The translations under genes and the position numbers were made by a program. DNA of 64,000 bases, from NCBI RefSeq assembly GCF_004210375.1, contig NW_027467782.1:27879276-27943275 (forward strand), in the 5' to 3' direction. Source of the DNA: Tachypleus tridentatus (taxonomy: Eukaryota; Arthropoda; Merostomata; Xiphosura; Limulidae). Below are positions 44,885 to 55,798 of the stretch, in pieces; position 1 is the first letter of the stretch, and the number at the start of each line of letters is the position of its first letter. Below the pieces are notes generated by a model. The model was given only the letters and a program-made list of their open reading frames with translations, did no database searches and was not told the origin of the DNA.

Positions 44885-47290
44885 GGTAGACACTGTTTGA
44901 GATTCTGTATGTGAGTTGTTCATGTTAAATTCTATATGGTAGACACTGTTTGTATGAGTTGTTCTGTATGTGAGTTGTTCATGTTAAATTCTATATGGTA
45001 GACACTGTTTGAGATTCTGTATGTGAGTTGTTCATGTTAAATTCTATATGGTAGACACTGTTTGAGATTCTGTATGTGAGTTGTTCATGTTAAATTCTAT
45101 ATGGTAGACACTGTTTGAGATTCTGTATGTGAGTTAAATTCTATATTCATGTTAAATTCTATATGGTTGTTCACACTATATGGTTTGACACTGTTTGGTT
45201 TGATTCTGTATGTGAGTTGTTCATGTTAAATTCTATATGGTAGACACTGTTTGTGAGATTCATGTTAAATTCTATATGGTAGACACTGGTTTGAGATTCT
45301 GTATGTGAGTTGTTCATGTTAAATTCTATATGGTAGACACTGTTTGAGATTCTGTATGTGAGTTGTTCATGTTAAATTCTATATGGTAGACACTGTTTGA
45401 GTTTTGTTCATGTTAAATTCTATATGAGACACTGTTTTCTGTATGTGAGTTGTTCATGTTAAATTCTATATGGTAGACACTGTTTGAGATTCTGTATGTG
45501 AGTTGTTCATGTTAAATTCTATATGGTAGACACTGTTTGAGATTCTGTATGTGAGTTGTTCATGTTAAATTCTATATGGTAGACACTGTTTGAGATTCTG
45601 TATGTGAGTTGTTCATGTTAAATTCTATATGGTAGACACTGTTTGAGATTCTGTATGTGAGTTGTTCATGTTAAATTCTATATGGTAGACACTGTTTGTT
45701 CATGAGATTCTGTATGTGAGTTGTTCATGTTAAATTCTATATGGTAGACTGTATGTGAGTTGTTCATGTTAAATTCTATATGGTTTGAGATTCTGTATGT
45801 GAGTTGTTCATGTTAAATTCTATATGGTAGACACTGTTTGAGATTCTGTATGTGAGTTGTTCATGTTAAATTCTATATGGTAGACACTGTTTGTGAGTTG
45901 TTCATGTTAAATTCTATATGGTAGACACTGTTTGAGATTCTGTATTGTTCATGTGAGTTGTTCATGTTAAATTCTATATGGTAGACACTGTTTGAGATTC
46001 TGTATGTGAGTTGTTCATGTTAAATTCTATATGGTAGACACTGTTTGAGATTCTGTATGTGAGTTGTTCATGTTAAATTCTATATGGTAGACACTGTTTG
46101 AGATTCTGTATGTGAGTTGTTCATGTTAAATTCTATATGGTAGACACTGTTTGGTTTGAGATTCTGTATGTGAGTTGTTCATGTTAAATTCTATATGGTA
46201 GACACTGTTTGAGATTCTGTATGTGAGTTGTTCATGTTAAATTCTATATGGTAGACACTGTTTGAGATTCTGTATGTGAGTTGTTCATGTTAAAGTTGTT
46301 CTGTTAAATTCTATATGGTAGACACTTTGTTTGAGATTCTGTATGTGAGTTGTTCATGTTAAATTCTATATGGTAGACACTGTTTGGTTTGAGATTCTGT
46401 ATGTGAGTTGTTCATGTTAAATTCTATATGGTAGACACTGTTTGAGATTCTGTATGTGAGTTGTTCATGTTAAATTCTATATGGTAGACACTGTTTGAGA
46501 TTCTGTATGTGAGTTGTTCATGTTAAATTCTATATGGTAGACACTGTTTGAGATTCTGTATGTGAGTTGTTCATGTTAAATTCTATATGGTAGACACTGT
46601 TTGAGATTCTGTATGTGAGTTGTTCATGTTAAATTCTATATGGTAGACACTGTTTGAGATTCTGTATGTCTGTATGTGAGTTGTTCATGTTAAATTCTAT
46701 ATGTATGTGAGTTGTTCATGTTAAATTCTATATGGTAGACACTGTTTGAGTTGTTCATGTTAGATTCTGTATGTGAGTTGTTCATGTTAAATTCTATATG
46801 GTAGACACTGTTTGAGATTCTGTTCATGTGAGTTGTTCATGTTAAATTCTATATGGTAGACACTGTTTGGTTTGAGATTCTGTATGTGAGTTGTTCATGT
46901 TAAATTCTATATGGTAGACACTGTTTGAGATTCTGTATGTGAGTTGTTCATGTTAAATTCTATATGGTAGACACTGTTTGAGATTCTGTATGTGAGTTGT
47001 TCATGTTAAATTCTATATGGTAGACACTGTTTGAGATTCTGTATGTGAGTTGTTCATGTTAAATTCTATATGGTAGACACTGTTTGAGATTCTGTATGTG
47101 AGTTGTTCATGTTAAATTCTATATGGTAGACACTGTTTGAGATTCTGTATGTGAGTTGTTCATGTTAAATTCTATATGGTAGACACTGTTTGAGATTCTG
47201 TATGTGAGTTGTTCATGTTAAATTCTATATGGTACTGTTTGAGAAAGTTGTTCATGTTAAATTCCAAAGATTCTGTATGTGAGTTGTTCA
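44881..47290. repeat. Minisatellite, 53 bp, about 45 copies
   Basis: The unit is GTAGACACTGTTTGAGATTC TGTATGTGAGTTGTTCATGT TAAATTCTATATG. Most copies are identical. Others show small internal duplications (for example an extra TTGGTTTGA) or truncated units such as 45122-45180 and 46666-46760. Such patches indicate unequal exchange or slippage, or assembly collapse. The final unit decays near 47240-47290. Confidence 0.97.
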
Positions 47291-47520
47291 AAGACAAAAC
47301 CCAAAGAAAAGTTTGAAAAGTTGTAAAAGAATGATTTTAAATATAAATTTGTACTAAGTAGTAAAATATTATAGATAAAAAGATCATTTCTGGAACAAAA
47401 AACTAATTAATAAGAAGGTATTATTTTAAGCATATTACTTCAATAACCAGTTAACTGTTTTTTTTTTGCTGGTATTTTGTTTTACGTTCATTAGTTTTTA
47501 AAAACTTTACAACTTAAAAT

Positions 47521-48882
47521 GTATATGACATTAAACTGATCACTTTGAGTGATATACTAAGTAAGTATATGACATTAAACTGATCACTTTGAGTGATATA
47601 CTGAGTAAGTATATGACATTAAACTGATCACTTTGAGTGATATACTAAGTAAGTATATGATATTAAACTGATCACTTTGAGTGATATACTAAGTAAGTAT
47701 ATGATATTAAACTGATCACTTTGAGTGATATACTAAGTAAGTATATGATCATTAAACTGATCACTTTGAGTGATATACTAAGTAAGTATATGATATTAAA
47801 CTGATCACTTTGAGTGATATACTAAGTATATGATATTAAACTGATCACTTTGAGTGATATACTAAGTAAGTATATGATATTAAACTGATCACTTTGATAT
47901 ATATACTAAGTATGATATTAAACTGATCACTTTGAGTGATATACTAAGTATATATGACATTATTAAACTGATCACTTTGAGTGATATACTAAGTAAGTAT
48001 ATGATATTAAACTGATCACTTTGAGTGATATACTAAGTAAGTATATGACATTAAACTGATCACTTTGAGTGATATACTAAGTAAGTATATGATATTAAAC
48101 TGATCACTTTGAGTGATATACTAAGTAAGTATATGATATTAAACTGATCACTTTGAGTGATATACTAAGTAAGTATATGACATTAAACTGATCACTTTGA
48201 GTGATATACTAAGTAAGTATATGACATTAAACTGATCACTTTGAGTGATATACTGATCAAGTATATAAGTAAGTATATGATATTAAACTGATCACTTTGA
48301 GTGATATACTAAGTAAGTATATGACATTAAACTGATCACTTTGAGTGATATACTAAGTAAGTATATGATATTAAACTGATCACTTTGAGTGATATACTAA
48401 GTAAGTATATGATATTAAACTGATCACTTTGAGTGATATACTAAGTAAGTATATGACATTAAACTGATCACTTTGAGTGATATACTAAGTAAGTATATGA
48501 TATTAAACTGATCACTTTGAGTGATATACTAAGTAAGTATATGATATTAAACTGATCACTTTGAGTGATATACTAAGTAAGTATGACTGATCACTTTGAA
48601 TATACTGATCACTTTGAGTGATATACTAAGTAAGTATATGATCATTAAACTGATCACTTTGAGATCACTTTGAGTGATATACTAAGTAAGTATATGATAT
48701 TAAACTGATCACTTTGAGTGATATACTAAGTATATGATATTAAACTGATCACTTTGAGTGATATACTAAGTAAGTATATGATATTAAACTGATCACTTTG
48801 AGTGATATACTAAGTAAGTATATGACATTAAACTGATCACTTTGAGTGATATACTAAGTAAGTATATGATATTAAACTGATC
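47521..48882. repeat. Minisatellite, 44 bp, about 31 copies
   Basis: The unit is GTATATGA(C/T)ATTAAACTGA TCACTTTGAGTGATATACTA AGTAA. Each unit can form two hairpins: ATCACT-TTG-AGTGAT, and TATACT-AAGTA-AGTATA across the junction to the next unit. Copies alternate GACATT and GATATT types. A few are shortened (47820, 47890) or scrambled (48245, 48590). It follows the 53-bp array after about 230 bp of unique sequence. Confidence 0.97.
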
Positions 48883-49209
48883 AATTTTGCATCCCAGTTT
48901 CTTTCCTTCGCTTTCAAATAATTTCATACAGAGAAAACCTAAGTTCTGGATTATTAACCTGCTGTATTTTCGAACAAGTTAAGTGACTCTCATACACTGG
49001 CTATTGAAATGTGGACCAAGATGTCTTTACACTTTCTGCATAATAATTCCAACTTTGATAGTACTTCACTTCCTCCTTGGGTAGAAGAAAACATAGCAGA
49101 GTTGTAAACATGTTAGTAGAAATGAGAAATTTACAAGCTCAAACTGAAAACTACCAGCATATTTATTTTATTAGCATGATGCATCATTAGTACATATTGC
49201 AAATGTATA

Positions 49210-49745
49210 CACATTTTATTCATTGCAATGAATTTTTTCCGAATATTATCTCCTTTCACTTAAATAGCTTTTGTTTGTGTTTGAACTTCGCGCAAAGCTA
49301 CTCGAGAGCTACCTGCACTAGCCATCCTTAATTTTGCAGTGTAAGACTAGAGGGAAGGCAGCTAGTCATCACCACCCACCGCCATCTCTTGGGTTACTCT
49401 TTTACCAACGAATAGTGTGCCTGACTGCAACTTATAACGCCCCCACGGCTGAAAGGGCGAGCACGTTCAGTGCGACCGGGATTCGATCCCGCGACCCTCG
49501 GATTACGAATCGAACGCCTTATCACACTTGGCCATGCCGGTCTCCTTAAATAGCTGTACTCATTCAGTGCTACCCTCCATAAGCAAAAAGGTTTTTACGC
49601 ATACCACAAGTGTCCCACCGCCCCTCCATTGGAAATAATTCATTGCAATGAGTCTTTGATGCAAATTACCAGACAAAAAACCTCCACCAATTATTGTGCC
49701 ACATTTTCTTGTCACACATACGAGTACCTCTATTCAACTGCACTG
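49210..49745 (+). repeat. Dispersed repeat B, copy 2, split by a SINE
   Basis: The part after the SINE (49556-49745) matches 29205-29400: CTCATTCAGTGCTACCC, ATACCACAAGTG, CCATTGGAAATAATTCA, GATGCAAATTACCA and CCTCTATTCAACT. The part before the SINE (TTTCACTTAAATAGCT) matches the sequence just upstream of copy 1. The left limit is uncertain. Confidence 0.55.
49270..49544 (-). mobile_element. SINE family 1 with 11-bp target duplication
   Basis: A full-length minus-strand copy with tail TTTGTTTGTGTTTGAACTTC, the body, and a head with GGGATTCGATCCCGCG and GGCCATGCCGG. It is flanked by CTTAAATAGCT at 49259-49269 and 49545-49555, and interrupts dispersed repeat B. Confidence 0.95.
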
Positions 49746-50430
49746 GACTATCATTTTATTTTTGGCAGAGTTCTTGTTTAGAGGATTGATTTTTTCTTTG
49801 GTGTGCTTTCTAATTATAACTTAAATAGTTATACTGTTGAAATGGTATTTTTTATTTATCGCTTTTATTATTGTTAATCCACTGTCCAATTTTTATAGTT
49901 TTCCTGTTTGTTTTTCGCACGTTTATATTCATCTATAAAACAATTTGTTCGATTCACTATTTACCACGAATGTCGAGGTTAATGTTACCAATTTGAGTAT
50001 CAAAACACTTTTTCATTCGTAACAGGTGGTGTCACCCGTCGTTGGATTTATCTACGATTATTTGCCAAGAGATAGGTACTGTATGGGCCAACTACCTCCA
50101 CCTTCTCCTGAACTATACCTCGCTTCCCCAAGAAACTATTCGGTTTAACGAATATTTTGATTGTATTTTTCTAACGCTCAATTTTGCCGTACATTCTTAT
50201 GACCCATCTATGGAATCAGCTAGCCGTTAATGACATATTAAGACATAATTTCTCAGGTTTGTGTTGTTTAATATGTTTCCTCGATTTCTTATTATCCCTG
50301 TCATCCTCACCATTTATTCTTTCATTCTTCTCTGGATACATGATATTTTTAGTAAAGCATTTTACTTCCCAATTGGTTGAGTGTGCCAGCATGTCTTTCA
50401 TGGGTTACCAATCACATTGCTTTTCTCAAT
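49746..50430. other. Region without a recognised gene
   Basis: A 62-codon plus-strand frame (50042-50230) has no recognisable motif. No repeat family member was seen here. It leads into the 34-bp array. Confidence 0.4.
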
Positions 50431-53260
50431 TTTGGTTTTCAATTTCACTGTCTGCTTAAACACTGCTGGTCTTCAGTTTCACTGTCATTTCTCACACTGT
50501 TGTTTATCAGTTTCCCTAACTGTTGCAACACTGTTGGTTTTCAATCTCACTGTCTGTTTCAATACTATTTGTGTTGACTTCCACTTACTGTTTTCACACT
50601 GTTGGTCTTCACTTTCATAGGCTGTTTCAACCCTGTTGTTCATCAAGTTTAATGTCTGTTTTAACACTGTTGGTTTTCACCTTCACTGACTGTTTGAACA
50701 CTGTTGGTATTATATTTCACTGTCTGTTTTAATAGCACTGGTCTTCAGTTTGACTGTCTGTTTGTACGCTGTTGGTCTTCACTATCACTTCTGTTTCAAC
50801 ACTGTTGGTCTTCAATTTCACTGACTTTTAACACTTGTGGTCTTCAGTTTCACTGACTGTCTCAACACTGTTGGTCTTCAGTTTCACTATTTTAACACTT
50901 GTGGTCTTCAGTTTCACTGACTGTCTAAACACTGTTGGTCTTCAATTTCACTGACTGTCTCAACACTTGTGGTCTTCAGTTTCACTGACTGTCTCAACAC
51001 TGTTGGTCTTCAGTTTCACTATTTTAACACTTGTGGTCTTCAGTTTCACTGACTGTCTAAACACTGTTGGTCTTCAATTTCACTGACTGTCTCAACACTT
51101 GTGGTCTTCAGTTTCACTGACTGTCTCAACATTTGTGGTCTTCATTTAACTTCTCTTTCAACACTTTCAACTTCACTGTTTTAACACCAATGGTCTTCAA
51201 TTCCACTGTCTGTTTAAACCATGTTGGTATTCAATTTCGCTGACGTTTTAACACTAATGGACTTAAATTTCACCCTCCGTTTCAACAGTGCTGGTCTTCA
51301 CTTTCACTCTTTATTTTCACACTACTGGTCTTTAATTTGACTGACTTTTGAACACTATTAGTCTGCAGTTTCACTGTCTGTTTTTACTTTAACTTACATT
51401 TCAAGACTATTGCTGTTAACTTGGCCCCTCGCTAGTACAGCGGTATGTCTCCGGATTTACAACGCTAAAATCAGGGGTTCGATTCCCCTCGGTGGGCTGA
51501 GCAGATAGCCATTTGTGGCTTTGCAATAAGAAAACCACACGTGCTGTTAACTTCCACTGAGTGTTTTCACAGTATTGGTCTTCACTTTCACTGACTGTTT
51601 CAACACGGTTCGTCTTCAACTTCACTGTTTCAACACTACAGGTCTGCAGTTTCAATGGCTCTTTCAACACTGTTGGTTTTTAATTAAACTATTTGTTTCA
51701 TTACTATTGGTGTTCAGTTTCACTGGCTGTTTTCACACTGTACGTCTTCACTTTTGGGTCTGTTTCACACAATATTGGTTTTCATTTTCACGGACTCTTC
51801 CAACACTGCTGGTGTTCAATTTCACTGTGTGTTTCGTAATACTGTTTTTGAGTTTTACAGTCTGCCTGTACTCTCTTGGTCTTACCTTTTACCTCTGTTT
51901 CAACATCATTGATATTCAGTTTCACTGACTGTATAAAGACTGTTGGTCTTCACTTTCACTCTCTGTTTCAACAATGTTGGTCTTCAATTTCAATGTCTGT
52001 TTTAACATTCGGTGTTCAATTTCACTGTCTATTTTCACACTGTTAGTCTTCACTTTCACTGTCTGCTCCAACACTTAGTTGCTTCAGTTTCACTGTCTGT
52101 TTTCACACTGTTAGTTCTCACTTCCACTTGTGTTTCAGCACAACTTTGTTTCAGTTTCACTGTTTTCACGCTGTTGGTCTTCACTTTCACTAACTGTTCA
52201 ATACCGTTGCTCTTGAATTTCACTGTATGTTTCAGTACTATTGGTGTTCAGTTTTACGACTACACTTTTACTGTCTGTTTCAACAATATTGGTCTTCACT
52301 TTCACGGACTCTTCCAGCACTGTTGGTGTTTAATTTAAGTTTTTAATACTACTGGTTTTTAGTTTTACTGTCAGTCTGCACACTCTTGGTCTTCAATTTC
52401 ACTCTGTCTTTGAATACTATTTGTCTTCAGTTTCACTGTCTGTTGTCACACCGTTGGTCTCTTCTCTTTTACTTTCAATTCAACACTGCTGGTCTTGACT
52501 TCCTTTGACAGTTGTAACACTGTTGGTCTTCAATTTAACTGTGTTTTAACACTGTTTTCTTCCATTTCACTATCTGTTTCAACCCTATTGTTGTTCAGTG
52601 TTACTGTCTGTTTCAACACTGATGGTATTCACATTAATTCTGTTTTCACACTATTCCTGTTCACTTCCACTAACTGTTTTCACATTGTTGATCTACACTG
52701 TCCCTGAGTGTGTCAGTATTGTTGGTCTTCAAATTCACTTTCTGTTTCAACTCAATTGGTCATCTGTTTCACACGGTGTTTCAACACTACTGGTATTCAA
52801 TTTCACTGACAGTTTTAAAATTATTGGTCTGCAGTTTCAATGACTGTTTCAACAGTGTTGGTCTTCAATTTCTCCGTCTCCATCATCACTTTTAGTGTTT
52901 ACTTTAACTGACTGTTTTCACACTGTTGATCTTCACTTTCACTAACTGTTTCGACACTAACGGTCTTTAGTATCATTATCTCTTTTCACACTGTTGGTCT
53001 TCTCCTTCAGCACTACTGGTCCGCAGTTTCAATACTAAGTGTTTTCAATTTCATTCTCTGTTTCAACAGTGTTGATCTCCATTTTCACTATATTTTAACA
53101 CTACTGGTGTTCAATTTCAATGATTGTTTAATGGCGTTGTTTTTCAGTTTCACTGTCTGTTTAGAGGCGTTGGTCTTTAATTTGACTGTCTTTTTCAACA
53201 ATATTTGTCTTCACTTTTACTCTACGTTGGTGTTCAGTTTCACTGTATTTTTCCCATCCA
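50430..53260. repeat. Degenerate minisatellite, 34 bp, about 80 units
   Basis: The consensus is approximately TTCACTGACTGTTTCAACAC TGTTGGTCTTCAGT. Units vary by substitution and 1-2 base indels; 50820-51130 is the best-conserved stretch, with higher-order pairs. Because 34 is 1 modulo 3, translation cycles through all frames, which produces long C/F/H/L/V-rich frames on the plus strand and T/E/S/N-rich frames on the minus strand. These are by-products of the repeat. A SINE family 2 copy is inserted at 51423-51541. Confidence 0.93.
51423..51541 (+). mobile_element. Complete SINE family 2 in the 34-bp array
   Basis: The 119-bp element begins GGCCCCTCGCTAGTACAGCGG (A-box-like TAGTACAGCGG), has GGATTTACAACGC as anticodon arm, a perfect B box GGTTCGATTCC, then GGTGGGCTGAGCAGATAGCC and ATTTGTGGCTTTGC with an A/C-rich tail. 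A perfect 12-bp duplication TGCTGTTAACTT flanks it (51411-51422 and 51542-51553). It defines both ends of this family. Confidence 0.93.
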
Positions 53261-54129
53261 GACTAGCTAACCCCGCAATCTCTTCATCAATGTCAGGTTT
53301 CTTGATGAAAGCATCCAATGGTCGTTGAACAGTGCCATTAGTGTTAGGGTCAATACCATGCATCACACGTAGATGGTAAAACAAAGAAGAAGTTGACCCA
53401 CCAATACATTTCAACTCTTTAGTACATATTTAGAACCTTTCCCCATTTTTGTGGTAAAAAAATATAGTTCAGTGGTAAACGCTATTTATTTAGTTTCGTC
53501 TGTTCAAAATTTGGTGACAATGCGCAATATCATAGAAGCTATCGATTAAACCCGAGCCGAATTACTTGCGCGAGAATATATCTACGTCATCTGATTCACA
53601 CATTTTTACGACTTTTAGTGAAAATAATCCCCTTTGGAACCCCACTTCAAAGTCATTTTTACAATGCTTTCAGAAGGTGACAACCATTTTTTATCAATTT
53701 AGAACATTCCTTGAGTATATTTAATAATATAATGCCATAATATTATAAAAGAAATAATTATGAAAGAAGTAATTATGACGTAAATAATACAATAATTAAT
53801 CACGACGTAGCAACAGCGTAGTTTTCGAAGTTTTCCCCTATCAATAATATTTTATGATATAATTGGTATATTGCACACCAAATACTCCCAATGTAAACTA
53901 AAATGCCACATAAAATGCCTGAAAATACTTCGAAAAGAAATATATAATTATGTACGTAACGCAGGGCAATAATTTTTTTTTTACCGTCGAGTGACTCGAT
54001 CTGCCATTATCGCTCATACAACTAGCTTAGCCGATTATTTGCGATTATCGAGATCGATTAACGGTTAAGCAGTAACAAGTCTTAACCGATTATTAATCGG
54101 TTATTTTTAACCGGGTGCAAGCCCTAGTG
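53217..54129 (-). mobile_element. hAT-type fragment with BED zinc finger start
   Basis: The right end reads (reverse complement) TAGGGCTTGCACCCGG and GTTAAAAATAACCG, a hAT-like terminus. About 0.7 kb further on the minus strand is a BED-finger-like segment: CTKELKCIGGSTSSLFYHLR then VMHGIDPN, followed by QRPLDAFIKKPDID. A typical BED finger pairs Cys with His-x-x-x-x-His, which the HLRVMH segment supplies. The element is cut off by the 34-bp array at about 53260, so most of the transposase is gone. Confidence 0.55.
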
Positions 54130-54136
54130 TGAAGGT

Positions 54137-54285
54137 GACTGATGTTCTTTGAATCTGGTTTCCATTTTTCGAAACGTTGTTCGCTCCTCTACGTAAAAAA
54201 ATTTCTCAACCCAAACGAGCCATTTTTACATATATATTTATCTCTACAAGTTGGTTTTCTTGACATCATCGATTATGATTAGATT
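54137..54285. repeat. Dispersed repeat, copy 2 (partner at 1-135)
   Basis: It shares GTGAAGGTG, CTCTACGTAAAA, TTTCTCAACCCAA, CAAGTTGGTTTTC and GACATCATCGATTATGATT with the start of the window. It is placed directly after the hAT terminus at 54129. Confidence 0.55.
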
Positions 54286-54384
54286 ATTTTTAGCAGTATC
54301 TATTTGTATATTTTAAAGTTGAAAGGACACACAATTTACTATCCCTAATAAAAACAAATTGTAAGATTGTGTGGTACTCTAGAG

Positions 54385-55797
54385 CAGGGATGGGCAACTT
54401 ATTTTTGATAGTGGCTACAACAACTGCGGCTAATGAAAACAACGTTTGCCACACTATTAAAAAATATAAAGATGTTAGTTTAATCAAAATAACTGTATTT
54501 CAACTAACCTTCAATGTGAAAATAGATGGGGTTTCATCAACAAGTTTCGTGAAATTTGACTTAATATCTATGCTCAATGAGCATTTTGGCTCTGCCTCTA
54601 AATTTATGTCAGTAAGCCGAGATCTGTATCTAGACTTGAGAAAATAGAGACCATCTTTAGCATCAGAGAAATCATAGCCCTTACTATCTTCTAGAAAACT
54701 ATTCAAATTTGCAAAATGTGTCAAATCATTCTTTTGTAATAGTTCCGCAAGGATGTTTAGCTTTAATTGAAATTCATGAATAGATTGTGATTGCTCGCTT
54801 ATTATTTTACCTCTTCCCTGAAGCTTCGTATTCAAATCATTCAAGTGAGCCATCATGACGCACAGAAAGTACAAATCACACTGGCATGACAAAGTTTCAA
54901 TTTCAGAGAAATTTTCAATCTTACCTTTTTCAACAAGATACTCTTTTGTTTGAGGAAATGAGGAAGTAAATCGTTCAACTTTTCCTCTACGTAACCATCT
55001 TACATTTGCAAATTCAGTAAGATGATAAAAAGGTCCAGCATGACCAAGCGTGTTAAGGCGTGCGACTCGTAATCCGAGGTTCCCGGGTTCGAATCCTAGC
55101 CGCACCAAACATGCTCGTCTTTTCAGTCGTGGGGGCGTCATAAAAGTGACGGTTAATCCCACTATTCGTTGGAAAAGAGTAGCCCAAGAGTTGGCAGTGG
55201 GTGGTGATGACTAGCTGCCTTCCCTCTAGTCTTACACTGCTAAATTAGGAACGGCTAGCACAGATAGCCCTCGAGTAGCTTTGTGCGAAATTCAAAAACA
55301 AACAAACAAGATGATAAAAATTACAGTCACTGCTTTTCTTCAGAGACTCAACAAACTGTCGATGGATGAAAGAGCTTCCACTTCTAATATAATTCGTGGT
55401 TTTTATAACAATGTACATCAGATTTCTCAATTAATCACTTTTAGACATCTGAGCACATAAATCTTTGATGCAAAATGCAATGGAAAGATGGCAGCGTGGA
55501 CTTCACATTATTTTCAATTAAATACTGTTTAAAAAGAGAAATAAATTGTAATTTAGCTCCAGTCATGGCGAGAGCACCGTCTGTTGTGACAGAAACCAGT
55601 TTTTTTAAATCCAGATTGAATTTTTTTGACATTTCAAGAAATTTTTCAAGGATGTTTTTCCACATGTTAGATCACGTAATCCACAAAGGCCAAGTATTTC
55701 TTCCCTCACTTGAAGATCTGAAGTTACATATCGAAACCAAATATCAACTGTGCAGTGTCGCTAACATCTGTTGACTCATCTAGTGCTAAAGAAAAAT
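54385..55797 (-). pseudogene. hAT-family transposase relic (GTF2IRD2/Charlie-like)
   Basis: Reading on the minus strand from 55797: FSLALDESTDVSDTAQL; a frameshifted stretch; KLVSVTTDGALAMTGAK (55441-55665); FHCILHQ; then after a SINE FYHLTEFANVRWLRRGKVER, CQCDLYFLCVMMAHLNDLN and HEFQLKLNILAELL, ending near 54500. These are the catalytic-core (DESTD, TTDGA-MTG, CILHQ) and C-terminal parts of a hAT transposase. The plus-strand end CAGGGATGGGCAACTT (54385-54400) is a hAT terminus next to CTCTAGAG (54377-54384), which fits the nTCTAGAn target rule of Buster-type hATs. Stops, a SINE and a Tc1-like insertion inactivate it. The N-terminus and the other terminus were not found. Confidence 0.8.
55032..55307 (+). 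mobile_element. SINE family 1 inserted in the hAT transposase
   Basis: Plus orientation: head GGTCCAGCATGACCAAGCG (A-box-like), GACTCGTAATCCGAGG, B box GGTTCGAATCC, body, and CAAAAACAAACAAACA tail. A perfect 13-bp duplication AAGATGATAAAAA flanks it (55019-55031 and 55308-55320). The duplicated bases encode FYHL in the transposase frame, so the host frame is simply interrupted. Confidence 0.96.
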
Positions 55798-55798
55798 A

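Noticed and set aside
44881..48882. CRISPR-like regular repeats
   Set aside because: The units are directly adjacent, with no unique spacers, and the genome is eukaryotic. These are minisatellites.
51423..51500. A functional tRNA gene
   Set aside because: The A and B boxes are good, but the acceptor arm does not pair properly, and a SINE body and target duplication follow.
50430..53250. Several 60-117 codon proteins rich in Cys, Phe and His
   Set aside because: They are translations of the degenerate 34-bp array. Neighbouring frames give the same kind of peptide, and splice or domain evidence is lacking.
55032..55105. A tRNA gene with anticodon-loop CTCGTAA
   Set aside because: Same reason: it is a SINE head inside a target-site duplication and repeats across the window with mutations.
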